Source of the DNA: JADGRF01 sp036382515
GTDB lineage: Bacteria > Myxococcota_A > Polyangia > Polyangiales > JAFGIB01
Assembly (NCBI GenBank): GCA_036382515.1
Contig: DASVHQ010000102.1
Location: 19,536 to 83,535, forward strand
DNA: 64,000 nucleotides
Direction of reading: 5' to 3'
Part shown: positions 8,756 through 18,601 of the stretch, piece after piece
Numbering within the stretch: position 1 is the first letter of the stretch
How the letters are laid out: every line of letters begins with the position of its first letter
Translations under genes and position numbers: made by a program
The notes under the pieces: generated by a model
The model's input: the letters and a program-made list of their open reading frames with translations, nothing else
The model's database searches: none
What the model was told of the DNA's origin: nothing

Positions 8756-9220
8756 TCACAAGCGCGCCGGCAGCTGCAGGTGCATGACCACGGCGTCCTC
8801 GCCGTTGTCGGAGTAGTAGCGCGGCCGAATGCCTTGGTCGGTGAAGCCGAAGGCCCGGTACAGCGAGCGCGCGGCGCCATTGCTGCGTCGCACCTCCAAC
8901 GTGACCAGGCTCGCCCGCCGCTCGCGCGCGGTCTGCACGAGGTCGGCCATGAGCGCCCGGCCGTAGCCCTTCTGGCGGTCCTGCGGCAGCGTCGCGACGT
9001 TCATCAGCTGCACCTCGTCGCCGATGCACCAGAAGTTCATGAACGCGCAGATCGGTGCGCCGAGTGCCGGGCGCAGCACGCGCAGGTGTGCGTACGGCCG
9101 GGACAGCTCTTTTTCGAATTCGTCGCGCGTCCACGGCACGGGGAAGCACTCGCGCGCGATCAAGCCGACCACTTCCACGTCGGTGGCGAGCATGGGCAAG
9201 ATGATCGGACGCTGATTCAC
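8756..9220 (-). CDS. rimI: RimI-like GNAT N-acetyltransferase
   Basis: A 154-residue GNAT-fold protein with the acetyl-CoA loop QKGYGRA (83-89), an N-terminal FPVPWTRDEFEKEL typical of RimI, and a C-terminal SLYRAFGFTDQGIRPRYY segment like the RimI YYxxxGEDAxxM ending (here YYSDNGEDAVVM). RimI acetylates the N-terminal alanine of ribosomal protein S18. The start codon overlaps the stop codon of the upstream SurA-like gene (ATGA). Related acetyltransferases with other substrates cannot be excluded, but the C-terminal motif is strongly RimI-like. Confidence 0.85.
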   Translation of the reverse strand: MNQRPIILPMLATDVEVVGLIARECFPVPWTRDEFEKELSRPYAHLRVLRPALGAPICAFMNFWCIGDEVQLMNVATLPQDRQKGYGRALMADLVQTARERRASLVTLEVRRSNGAARSLYRAFGFTDQGIRPRYYSDNGEDAVVMHLQLPARL

Positions 9221-9942
9221 GGCTCGTCGAAGTGTGCGAAGACACGCAGCGGCGTGCGCGCCGAAAGCACGCGAACCCAGCGTTCGATATTGCGATTGAG
9301 GGCCTCGCTGCGCAGGCTGGCCCGGATCAAGTCGCGCGCCTTCTGCGGGTCGAGGCCCGCGAACGACGCAGGATCGGCCTGATAGCGTTGCTCGACCTCG
9401 CCGTCGGTCACGAGCATCGCGCCTTCGAGGTTGGCGCTGAGGAACGCCGCCGCCACAGCGCGGCGCCTGGCCAGCGTGTCGATCTCCGCCTCGGACGCGC
9501 CGAGCTTCGTCAGCAGCGCTCCGAGCTGGGCCGCGCCGCCTGCGCCCACGATCAGACGCTGCTTCTCGCGCTGCACGTCGGCGGCCGTAGCCGTGGCGAT
9601 CTGGACGCGCTCGGCTTCGCGCGCGATCAGCGCCTCACCGATCAGCTCGGAGAGCGTGGCCGAGAGCAGCCCCGACGGCAGCGCCGCCGTCAGCGCACGC
9701 TCGGCGTCGTCGCGCAGCAGCGACAGTCGCGCACGCAGCTCCACGTCGGAGCGCAGAATCACCTCGACCCCTTCGCCCGGCCCACTACCACCGATCAGCA
9801 CCGCGAGCCCATCGATCCGCGCGCTAGCCGCCGGTGCCTGCGCACGCACCTGCGCATGGAACCCGCACAGCCCCGCGCACGCCGCGAGCGCCAACAACTG
9901 GCTACGACTGCGGCTCGCTGCCGGGTTCCTTCGGCTCGTCAT
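9217..9942 (-). CDS. SurA/PpiD-type N-terminal domain protein without PPIase domain
   Basis: A 241-residue exported protein. An N-terminal signal segment (about 15-35, SQLLALAACAGLCGFHAQVRAQA) is followed by a helical region resembling the SurA/trigger-factor-like chaperone domain: VEVILRSDVELRARLSLLRDDAE, a LIGEALIAREAERV helix and a late EVEQRYQADPASFAG. No parvulin (Rotamase) domain is present, so it would be a periplasmic chaperone-like protein, not an isomerase. Its start lies 41 bp inside the UPF0158 gene and its stop overlaps rimI, so the block is translationally coupled. The family assignment is moderate because the sequence is quite diverged. Confidence 0.6.
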   Translation of the reverse strand: MTSRRNPAASRSRSQLLALAACAGLCGFHAQVRAQAPAASARIDGLAVLIGGSGPGEGVEVILRSDVELRARLSLLRDDAERALTAALPSGLLSATLSELIGEALIAREAERVQIATATAADVQREKQRLIVGAGGAAQLGALLTKLGASEAEIDTLARRRAVAAAFLSANLEGAMLVTDGEVEQRYQADPASFAGLDPQKARDLIRASLRSEALNRNIERWVRVLSARTPLRVFAHFDEP

Positions 9943-10629
9943 CGCCGCCGATCCTCTCCGCCGTCTTGGCCTTCGCGCGCGGCATCGGACGGCGTTCGCG
10001 CAGGAACTCCAGGAACTCCACGGCCATATCGAGCTCGCGCACGGGCAAGGCTTCGCACAGCTCGCGCAGCCGCGCGCGGGACTCGTCGGCCTGGACGGCG
10101 CGTGTCTTGCGCGCGGGCCGCGCCTTCTCTTCGCGCTCGACCGCCTCTTTCACCTGCTCGGCGCTCGGAACTTCCCACGCTTCACGCGCCACGGCCTCGA
10201 TGCCATGGGTCTCGAGCCAGGTGTGCATAGCCGCGCGCAGCCGCTCCGAGCGAAACGTGAACCAGCGTTCGCGATCCACCGGAAAAGCCATCAGCACGTC
10301 TTTGAAGCGTCGAAACGCACCCTTGCCGTCGATCGAGTGCATCAGCTTCTGGTGCAGATCGGGCTCCTCGACCGTGCCGATGTAGCGCTCCATCCAGCGA
10401 TACTGTTCACGCGAGGAGACGGGGTCGACGAGCAAGTAGGTCGTATCGCTGGCGATGCGCGTGTGCATGGTCGGCTCGGCCACCCCATCGACGATGCGGA
10501 TCACCTCACCGCTGTCGAGATGCAGGTAGCTGTGGACCTCGGGCGCGTTGTTTTCGAACGCGTCTTCGAGCGCCTCCCACGCCACGGGAACCTTGCGCAA
10601 GGCGGCCGTGGGCGTTTCTGGATCGGTGG

Positions 10630-10633
<4 letters not shown>
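9902..10633 (-). CDS. UPF0158 family protein
   Basis: A 243-residue soluble protein matching the uncharacterised UPF0158 family: WEALEDAFENNAPEVHSYL near the start, YRWMERYIGTVEEPDL in the middle, and GKGAFRRFKDVL followed by RERWFTFRSERLRAAM. About 60 residues at the end are charged and lower in complexity. Function is not known. The ATG overlaps the glpK stop codon (4 bp), and the next gene starts inside its 3' end, so it belongs to a compact glpK-UPF0158-SurA-like-rimI unit. No metabolic link to glycerol is evident. Confidence 0.8.
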
Positions 10634-12141
<1,508 letters not shown>

Positions 12142-12209
12142 GGTGCGATCCCAAGCTACTCCATGGATCTTGCCGTGTAACGCGGCGTAATTCCAGCGTC
12201 CTGCTGCGC

Positions 12210-12239
12210 GGGGCGGGGCGGGGCGGGGCGGGGCGGGGC
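12210..12239. repeat. Pentanucleotide repeat (GGGGC)6 upstream of glpK
   Basis: Six perfect head-to-tail GGGGC units on the + strand lie in the 174-bp gap between the TPR-like gene and glpK. Each unit has four consecutive Gs, so the + strand (template strand for glpK) could form a G-quadruplex. Perfect short repeats of this kind can vary in copy number by slippage. Confidence 0.85.
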
Positions 12240-12315
12240 GTTCCGCCCGCGGCAGCACCTGCGGCCTGGCCTGACCCCGCAGCCCGCAGCTGCGCCAGCG
12301 CCGGCTGTGCCCCGC

Positions 12316-13431
12316 TCAGGCGGGCGGATTCTGCAGCACCGCCTTGTAGCGTTGATAGGCAGGCCCCAAGGCCGCCTCGACCTGCTTGCGCAGCTCCTGC
12401 ACCGCTGACGCGGGTGCGCCTGCGGCCTGCGCGTCCTGCAGGCAAGCCAGCGCCGCCACATTGCGCTCGCGCACCGCGAAGCACTTGGCCAGCTCGACCA
12501 GCAACATGGCGCGGTCGCCGCCGAGCGAGAGCGCCCGGCGCAGCAGGCCGATGGCCTCGCCGTGACGCTCGGTCTGCACGCGCGCCTGGCCCAAGAGGCC
12601 GAAGAGCGGCCCCGCAGCCGCCAGCTCCTGGCCGAACTGGATACCCAGCCGCAGCACGTCCTCGGCCCAGTCGGCCTGTTGCCGCTTCAAGTACGCCTCG
12701 CCGAGCAGCCCGAGCGCCTTCACGAGCTTGCTGCGCTCCGACGCGCCGAGTGCCTGACCCTGCGGCGTGCGCAGGAACATCGACAGCGGGCCCGGCCACG
12801 CACCCAGCAGGGTGATCGTCTCCTCGTAGTCGGCGCGCTTGTTCGCCTCTTCGGCGAGCGGGATCTTCTTGAAGTCGATCGAAAACGGCGCGGCAGGTCG
12901 TGCGCGCGCGACTTCGGAGCGCACCGCGTTGTCGAGGATGTCGCGCAGGCCCTGGATCGAGATCTCCTCGCGCACGTGGCCGAGATCGACCTCGACCATG
13001 GGCCCGCTCGCGGCCGGCATGATCGACGCGAGGCGAATGCCGAACACCGGTGCAAGCAGCAGGTAGCGGCGCCCGATGCAGGCGCGGATGTCCTCGGGGC
13101 TCGGAGCATTCGCCAGCTCGATGGGCTCGGACTCGGAGTCGAGCAGCGCGTTGCCGAGCCGCTCGCGGAAGTCACTCAGCGTCAGCCGCTCGACCTCCTC
13201 GCTCTCACCGAGCGCGAAGTCGACCAGCGACGAGTCCGGCGAGTGCGGGTCGTACGCGATCGAGGTGATGCGCACCCCGGCCACGAACGAAAACGCCACG
13301 AAGCGCGCGCCGAGCACCTGGCACAGCTGCTCGAACTCCGGGATCTCCGTGGATAGCTGCTCGAACCAGCCGTCCGAGCGGATCTCGGCGAGATCGATGA
13401 TGTTTTGAGGTTCGGTGCCCAACTGGGTCAA
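12316..13431 (-). CDS. TPR-like protein of unknown function
   Basis: A 371-residue soluble protein. The first 200 residues form an alpha/beta region I do not recognise (LCQVLGARFVAFSFVAGVRITSI, later RRYLLLAPVFGIRLASI); the two segments look alike and may be a duplicated domain. Residues about 210-360 are helical and TPR-like (LGLLGEAYLKRQQADWAEDVL, then EAIGLLRRALSLGGDRAMLLVELAKCF). It starts 10 bp after the SDR epimerase gene, so the pair is an operon. No signal peptide is seen. The internal similarity of the N-terminal halves is by eye only. Confidence 0.65.
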   Translation of the reverse strand: MTQLGTEPQNIIDLAEIRSDGWFEQLSTEIPEFEQLCQVLGARFVAFSFVAGVRITSIAYDPHSPDSSLVDFALGESEEVERLTLSDFRERLGNALLDSESEPIELANAPSPEDIRACIGRRYLLLAPVFGIRLASIMPAASGPMVEVDLGHVREEISIQGLRDILDNAVRSEVARARPAAPFSIDFKKIPLAEEANKRADYEETITLLGAWPGPLSMFLRTPQGQALGASERSKLVKALGLLGEAYLKRQQADWAEDVLRLGIQFGQELAAAGPLFGLLGQARVQTERHGEAIGLLRRALSLGGDRAMLLVELAKCFAVRERNVAALACLQDAQAAGAPASAVQELRKQVEAALGPAYQRYKAVLQNPPA

Positions 13432-13441
13432 CTATACACCG

Positions 13442-14407
13442 TCAGCCCGCAGCAGCCATCGTGCGACGGTACCAGTCAATGGTGCGTTCCAGACCCACAT
13501 CGAGGTCTACTTTGGCACGGAACCCCAGCCGCTCCTCGGCTTTCTTCACGTCGGGCACGCGCAGCTCGACGTCGGGGAAGTCCCAACGCACGAAGCGGAT
13601 CTCGGAGCGGCTGCGCGCGGCGCTGATGATCATGCGCGCGAGATGATAGATGGTGACGGTGCTGCGCGGGTTGCCGATGTTCCACGCCTCGCCCACCGCT
13701 TCGGGCTTTGTCAGCGCGAGCTCGACGGCATCGACGATGTCATCGATGTAGCACCAGGCGCGAATCTGATCGCCCTCGTTGTGGAGGACCAACGGCTCGT
13801 CGCGCAGCGCCCTGGTGACAAACGAGTGGATCGCACCCTCGCCCACCTGACCCGGGCCGAAGATGTTGAACGGACGGATCGAGCACGTCGGCAAGCCATA
13901 CTGCTTCCAGTAGTTGTGTGCGAGGTGCTCCGTGGCCAGCTTGCTCACGGCGTAGGTCCAGCGCGCTTCGCCGACGGCACCGAGACTCGTCACGTCGGCC
14001 TCGCGCACGCGAAACGCATACGTGCCGAAGACTTCGCTCGTGGAGAAGTCGATGAAGCGCTTCACAGAGCCCTCGTCGCGCGCCGCCTTGAGCGCGTGCT
14101 GCGTGCCGAGCAGCGACACCTCCATGGTGGTGACGGGGTTCTTCATCACGGTGTCCACGCCGGCGATCGACGCCATGTGCACGACGTAGTCCACGCCGAC
14201 CATCGCGGCGCGCACTGCAGCCTCGTCGCGCACGTCACCCACGATCAGCTGCATGTTGGGATGCGTGTCGAGCCCAGCGGCCTTGAGCGCATTGCGGCGC
14301 AGGCTGTCGAAGACGCGAATGCGGTTGCGCTCGATCAGGCGTTGCGTGAGAGCGGTGCCGATGAACCCAGCGCCGCCCGTGATCAGAATTGTGGAGCCTT
14401 CGACCAT
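13442..14407 (-). CDS. NAD-dependent epimerase/dehydratase (extended SDR)
   Basis: A 321-residue extended short-chain dehydrogenase acting on nucleotide sugars. The Rossmann motif GGAGFIG lies near the start (ILITGGAGFIGTALTQRL). The catalytic YxxxK is in WTYAVSKLATEHL, and FNIFGPGQ and WCYIDDIVDAVELAL are typical of NDP-sugar epimerases, 4,6-dehydratases and UDP-glucuronate decarboxylases. The exact sugar cannot be told from sequence. I chose the ATG at 14407 because the SDR fold starts there; the frame runs far upstream without homology. It is divergent from the large regulator-like gene at 14601 and co-oriented with the TPR-like gene. Confidence 0.85.
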   Translation of the reverse strand: MVEGSTILITGGAGFIGTALTQRLIERNRIRVFDSLRRNALKAAGLDTHPNMQLIVGDVRDEAAVRAAMVGVDYVVHMASIAGVDTVMKNPVTTMEVSLLGTQHALKAARDEGSVKRFIDFSTSEVFGTYAFRVREADVTSLGAVGEARWTYAVSKLATEHLAHNYWKQYGLPTCSIRPFNIFGPGQVGEGAIHSFVTRALRDEPLVLHNEGDQIRAWCYIDDIVDAVELALTKPEAVGEAWNIGNPRSTVTIYHLARMIISAARSRSEIRFVRWDFPDVELRVPDVKKAEERLGFRAKVDLDVGLERTIDWYRRTMAAAG

Positions 14408-14600
14408 GGTCGGCCGGGAGTATATCGGTAAGCTCGCCAGAGCGGCAAAAGCACGCACGCGCAGGCTCACGGCGCGCTTTACAAGAGCGAACGAAGCGTG
14501 GAACGCTGACGAGAGCCCGCGTTTTCGACGCTCCCGGGCAGCTCGGCCGCGAGGTTCGGCGGGCTGACCCCGGCGCCTCGACGGGCCGAGGTCCCCACAC

Positions 14601-16943
14601 TTGCCCGGCGCCGGCGACATCAAGCGAACGCGTGCAGAGCGCGTGATTGTCTGGCAGCGCTGCGTGGCCTCCGCCGAGAGCGCGCCCGAGCTGGCGTCCG
14701 AGTGGGTGGAGCGAGCGCTGACGCGCGTGGAGGTCGCCACGGGCCAGGTGCTCGCGGGCATCGGGGCCACGCTGGTGGCTGCGTTCGACAGCACCGAGCT
14801 GGTCGACGCGGTCGAGCTGGCGCGCACGCTCGTCGACGATGCCGCGCGCACCGACGGCGCACTGAAGGTGGACGTCGGCATCGCGCTGGGCGAGGTCGAG
14901 CAAGTCGTGTCCGACGGCAACAGCCCAACCTACCGCGGCGCCGTCATCGACCGAGCGCAAGTGCTGGCAAACCGCGCGCGGGCCGGCGAAGTCGTGCTCG
15001 ATGAAGCCGCCGTGAACGCCTCGTCCGAGACCTTCCTGTTCGCGCGCGAGCTCGCGGCCGGCGGCGTGCGCGGCCGGGCGCTCGACCCCACGCACCCGCG
15101 CAAGCGCGAGTGCCGCCGAGCGCTCGGGCAGCTGAAACCCGCACCGATCGCACCGAGCGTATTACCGGTGTTCGAGGCCCTGCGCGCCGCCGTGAACGAA
15201 ACGCGACCGGCGCGCGTGGTGATCCACAGCCAGGTCCCTTCCCCGCCGCTCGACCTGATCGACCGTCTCGCGCTCACCCTCACGCCCGCGCTGCGGCTGC
15301 GCGTCAGTCGCAAGGCCGGCGGGCTACAACCGCTGGGCGGGCTCGAGCTCGCGCTGCGTAGGCTGTGGCCCGAAGATAGCGAGCTCGACGGAGCAGGCTT
15401 GCCACCCGCGCTGCGTGCCAAGCTCAAGGTGCTCTTGCGCGGTCAGGGCGTGCAGCGAGCCGAGATGGTGGAGACGCTGTGTGAGCTGGTCCGCAGCTCG
15501 GCTGCGGACGGCGGACGGCCATGGATCGTGCTCGATCAGCTGCAAGAGATCGACCCCGCTACGCTGGGCGTCGTGGCCGAAGTCGCGGCCGTGCCAGACC
15601 TGCCGCTGGTGCTGCTGATGACGCTACCGCTGGACGCGAGCGTGCCCGCGGCCCTGTTGCACGGCGATGCAACCCACGAGTTCGCGATTCCCACGCTGAA
15701 GCTGGTGGACCGCCGGCACATCGCAGAGGCCATGCTCTCGCTCGAGGAAGGCAGCGAAGTGGGACAGCGCGTCGCGCTGCTCGGCGGTGACAGCGCGCTC
15801 GGCGTGCTCGAGGCCGCCCGAACGCTGGTGAGCGCGGGGGACCTGGTGCTGCGCGGCAAGAGCTTCGCGTGGCGCACGGGCCCGCGTGGCGGAACCACGG
15901 CCGTTCCCGTCGAGGCGCTGATCACCGAACGCGCGCTCGGCCTGCCGCCCGACGCCTACCGCGTGCTCGAAGCGCTGTGCGTCGCGCCGGCCGATGTCTC
16001 ACGCGAAATTCTCGAGCGGGTGTTGGCGCGCGACGGTGTCGACCAACACGCGCTCGGTGCCGGGCTCGCGCAACTCATGGACGAGGGCTTCGTCGACGAC
16101 GGTCTGTCGCTCGGCTCGGCGGACGCCACGATCCGCAGCGCGGTGCGCAACAGCATGCCACCGGCGCGCGCGGCAGAGCTGCACCGTTTCGTTGCAGAGG
16201 TGCTCCAAGAAAAGCAGAAAGCACCGGGCTTTGGCAGTGCGCAGCTCGCCTACCACCTGGCCGAAGGCGGGCTCGAAGCCGACGCTGCACGCGCGCTGAT
16301 CGACGCCGCCAAGGTGGCCGCGGATTGCAACTTCGGTCGCGTGGCGTTGCGCCTGCTGGCAACCGCCGTCGAGCTCGATGGCAGCGCGGAGATTCGCAAG
16401 GCCGCGAGCGCCGCAGCCAAGGCGATCGAAGCGGCGCAGCCGCCAGCGGCCGTACCCGAGCACGCCGCGACCAAGCACGCCGCCCAGTCCGGCACGGGCG
16501 AGCGCAAGCCACGCGCGAGCATGTCGACCGACGCGATTGCTTGGGCCGTGCACGCGCTCGTGCAGCGTGACTACGAAGCCGTGGAGCGCTGGCTGGACAC
16601 GGCCACCGCCGCAGGTTGGGGCCGTTCGGCAGTGCAGCGCATCCTGGCGCTCGCGCAGCTGGCGCGCGGTGACAGCCAAGAAGCCACGCTCACGCTCTCG
16701 CGCGCCAGTGCCCCGGACGCGCCTGCGGCGGTGCAGGCGCGTGATGCGCTGTGCTGGGCGCTGATCCACGTCGAGGCCGGCGATCCCATCCATGGTGTGC
16801 GCGACGCGCTGGCAGCGCTCGCTCGAAGCCGCAGGCTGGCCGACCCGGCGGGGGAACGCGCGGCGCTGCACGTGCTGGCGCATTGTTACCGACAGCTGCA
16901 GCGCGAGCCCGACGCGGCGCGGATCGACGCTGCTGCGCCGTAG
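14601..16943 (+). CDS. Large regulator-like protein: degenerate class III cyclase + P-loop-less ATPase-like + helical repeats
   Basis: A 780-residue protein. Residues about 15-150 resemble a class III adenylate/guanylate cyclase domain (GATLVAAFDS, KVDVGIALGEV, RGAVIDRAQVLANRARAGEVVLDE), but the metal and catalytic residues are not evident. Residues about 190-450 sit where cyclase-linked AAA/STAND ATPases have their NTPase domain. The P-loop position reads RVVIHSQVPSPPLDLIDRL, with no GxxxxGK. A helical TPR-like region follows to the end. This layout matches large myxobacterial signalling proteins (cyclase-ATPase-TPR) that have lost both activities. The start is uncertain: TTG at 14601 has a GAGG 9 nt upstream; GTG at 14643 is possible. 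Confidence 0.6.
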   Translation: MPGAGDIKRTRAERVIVWQRCVASAESAPELASEWVERALTRVEVATGQVLAGIGATLVAAFDSTELVDAVELARTLVDDAARTDGALKVDVGIALGEVEQVVSDGNSPTYRGAVIDRAQVLANRARAGEVVLDEAAVNASSETFLFARELAAGGVRGRALDPTHPRKRECRRALGQLKPAPIAPSVLPVFEALRAAVNETRPARVVIHSQVPSPPLDLIDRLALTLTPALRLRVSRKAGGLQPLGGLELALRRLWPEDSELDGAGLPPALRAKLKVLLRGQGVQRAEMVETLCELVRSSAADGGRPWIVLDQLQEIDPATLGVVAEVAAVPDLPLVLLMTLPLDASVPAALLHGDATHEFAIPTLKLVDRRHIAEAMLSLEEGSEVGQRVALLGGDSALGVLEAARTLVSAGDLVLRGKSFAWRTGPRGGTTAVPVEALITERALGLPPDAYRVLEALCVAPADVSREILERVLARDGVDQHALGAGLAQLMDEGFVDDGLSLGSADATIRSAVRNSMPPARAAELHRFVAEVLQEKQKAPGFGSAQLAYHLAEGGLEADAARALIDAAKVAADCNFGRVALRLLATAVELDGSAEIRKAASAAAKAIEAAQPPAAVPEHAATKHAAQSGTGERKPRASMSTDAIAWAVHALVQRDYEAVERWLDTATAAGWGRSAVQRILALAQLARGDSQEATLTLSRASAPDAPAAVQARDALCWALIHVEAGDPIHGVRDALAALARSRRLADPAGERAALHVLAHCYRQLQREPDAARIDAAAP

Positions 16944-17079
16944 GCCCCGGCCGAGCGCGCACGCGGCTCGCGACCCGGCCCAACTTCTGCTAAGAGGCGG
17001 CCGTCGCGTCGTGTCCGACGGCGTCCCCATTTCCCCCTTCTTTAGCGTGCGCGCAAGAGCGCCGAGGCGAGGTTCGACC

Positions 17080-18153
17080 ATGGCTGCCAAGACCAACCCC
17101 GGGAACTTTTTCGAAGACTTTCGGCGTGGCGACACGCTCGTGCACGCGGTGCCGCGCACCATCACCGAGGGCGACTGCGCGCTCTACGTGGGCCTGTACG
17201 GCGACCGCTACCCACTGCACTGCTCCGCCGAGTATGCGCGCAGCCTCGGATACGCGCGCGAAACAGTGAACGACCTGCTCGTGTTCCACATGGTGTTCGG
17301 CAAGACGGTGAACGACGTCTCGCTCAACGCCGTCGCGAACCTCGGCTACGCCAACCTGCGCTTCCTCGCGCCCGTGTACCCCGGCGACACGCTCAGCTCG
17401 GTCTCGCAGGTACTGGGAAAGAAGGAGAACAAGAGCGGCCAGAACGGCATCGTGTGGGTCAAGACCACGGGCAAGAACCAGCGCGCACAGACCGTGCTCG
17501 AGTACTGCCGCTGGGTGATGGTGAACAAGCGCGACCCGAGCACGCCCACGGGTGCCGACGACAAGCCCGAGGTGGCGAAGGAAGTGAAGGCCGAGCAGCT
17601 GACCGTTCCGAGCGTCCTCGATCTGTCGCGCTACGAGAGCTGGCCCAGCGGCGGTCGCGCGTTCTTCGGCGACTACGAGCGGGGTGAGCGCATCGACCAC
17701 ATCGACGGCATGAGCATCGAGGAGTCGGAGCACGCGATCGCGACGCGCCTGTACCAGAACACCGCCAAGGTGCACTTCGACGGCCACGCGGCGAAGGCCA
17801 CGCGCTTCGGAAAGCGCCTGATTTACGGCGGCCACGTGATCAGCGTGGCGCGGGCGCTGTCGTTCAATGGCCTCGAAAACGCGCTCGGCATCCTGGCCTG
17901 GAACGGTGGCGCGCACGCCAACCCCACCTTCGCTGGCGACACGATCTACGCCTACAGCGAGATCCTGGACAAAGCCGCGCTACCCGGCCGCAGCGACGTG
18001 GGAGCGTTGCGCGTGCGCCTCGTCGCCGTGAAGAACTCCGACCCGACCAAGGAGAATATCCCGCTCAAGATCGAGAAGGATGGTGCGCAAAGCTACCATC
18101 CGAGCGTGGTTCTGGACCTCGACTACTGGCTTGCGATGCCGATCAAGAAGTAA
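17080..18153 (+). CDS. mch: Mesaconyl-CoA hydratase (ethylmalonyl-CoA pathway)
   Basis: A 357-residue double hot-dog (MaoC-type) hydratase. The N-terminus (NPGNFFEDF, HAVPRTITEGDCALYVGLYG) and DLLVFHMVFGKTVNDVSLNAVANLGY match mesaconyl-CoA (beta-methylmalyl-CoA) hydratases rather than ordinary R-specific enoyl-CoA hydratases. It hydrates mesaconyl-CoA to beta-methylmalyl-CoA. The ATG at 17080 has a GAGG 7 nt upstream. It lies 3.8 kb before ecm/meaB and 6.2 kb before mcd, other genes of the same pathway. The next gene encodes a small tandem-HTH protein. Ccr and Mcl, needed for the full pathway, are not in this window. Confidence 0.88.
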   Translation: MAAKTNPGNFFEDFRRGDTLVHAVPRTITEGDCALYVGLYGDRYPLHCSAEYARSLGYARETVNDLLVFHMVFGKTVNDVSLNAVANLGYANLRFLAPVYPGDTLSSVSQVLGKKENKSGQNGIVWVKTTGKNQRAQTVLEYCRWVMVNKRDPSTPTGADDKPEVAKEVKAEQLTVPSVLDLSRYESWPSGGRAFFGDYERGERIDHIDGMSIEESEHAIATRLYQNTAKVHFDGHAAKATRFGKRLIYGGHVISVARALSFNGLENALGILAWNGGAHANPTFAGDTIYAYSEILDKAALPGRSDVGALRVRLVAVKNSDPTKENIPLKIEKDGAQSYHPSVVLDLDYWLAMPIKK

Positions 18154-18190
18154 GCTGTCGCATGGAACGGGGTGCTACTGCAGCCTGTTG

Positions 18191-18213
18191 CATGCTACAA
18201 GGCCATGCTACAA
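18191..18213. repeat. Direct repeat CATGCTACAA upstream of the tandem-HTH gene
   Basis: Two perfect copies of CATGCTACAA (18191-18200 and 18204-18213) are spaced by GGC, giving a 13-bp period, about 60 bp before the ATG of a protein with two tandem helix-turn-helix units. It is a candidate operator where each HTH unit could read one half. There is no independent proof. Confidence 0.5.
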
Positions 18214-18271
18214 CGTAACGCTAATGGTGCCGACGGACGGGGGGGCGCAGCACCCGTTATCAAGAGGTCCG

Positions 18272-18532
18272 ATGAACTGGAAACGCGTAGGTCTGGGTAA
18301 GGTCAGCGATCGAGTGCTTGCAGCGCGCCTCGGCGTCTCGCACACAGCGGTGCGACGCGCGCGCTTGCGCCTTGGGATCAAGCCAGCGCACAAGCCACCG
18401 AAGCGCAAGCAGTGGAGCCGCCGTGGTCTGGGACGCATGCCCGACGCAGAGATTGCGCGCCGCGAAGGCGTGACTCGGCAGACCGTGCACCGCGAGCGTG
18501 AGCGCCGCGGCATCAAGGCCTACGGGGGCTAG
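18272..18532 (+). CDS. Small protein with two tandem HTH units
   Basis: An 86-residue basic protein made of one duplicated unit. Residues 3-37 (WKRVGLGKVSDRVLAARLGV...) and 48-82 (WSRRGLGRMPDAEIARREGV...) align with a constant 45-residue offset. Each contains a helix-turn-helix of the type D-x-x-x-A-x-x-x-G-V-(S/T)-x-x-(A/T)-V-x-R. The linker PAHKPPKRKQ is basic. The ATG at 18272 has an AGAGG 4 nt upstream; the frame is open further back but reads into the mch tail. A DNA-binding role is very likely; the target is unknown. The direct repeat just upstream is a candidate site. Confidence 0.7.
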   Translation: MNWKRVGLGKVSDRVLAARLGVSHTAVRRARLRLGIKPAHKPPKRKQWSRRGLGRMPDAEIARREGVTRQTVHRERERRGIKAYGG

Positions 18533-18601
18533 CTGGCGCACGGGTTCCCGCCAAGCACGGCCGTCTTCACCGCGCGATACGCGTACGGCACACTCGCACT
18601 G

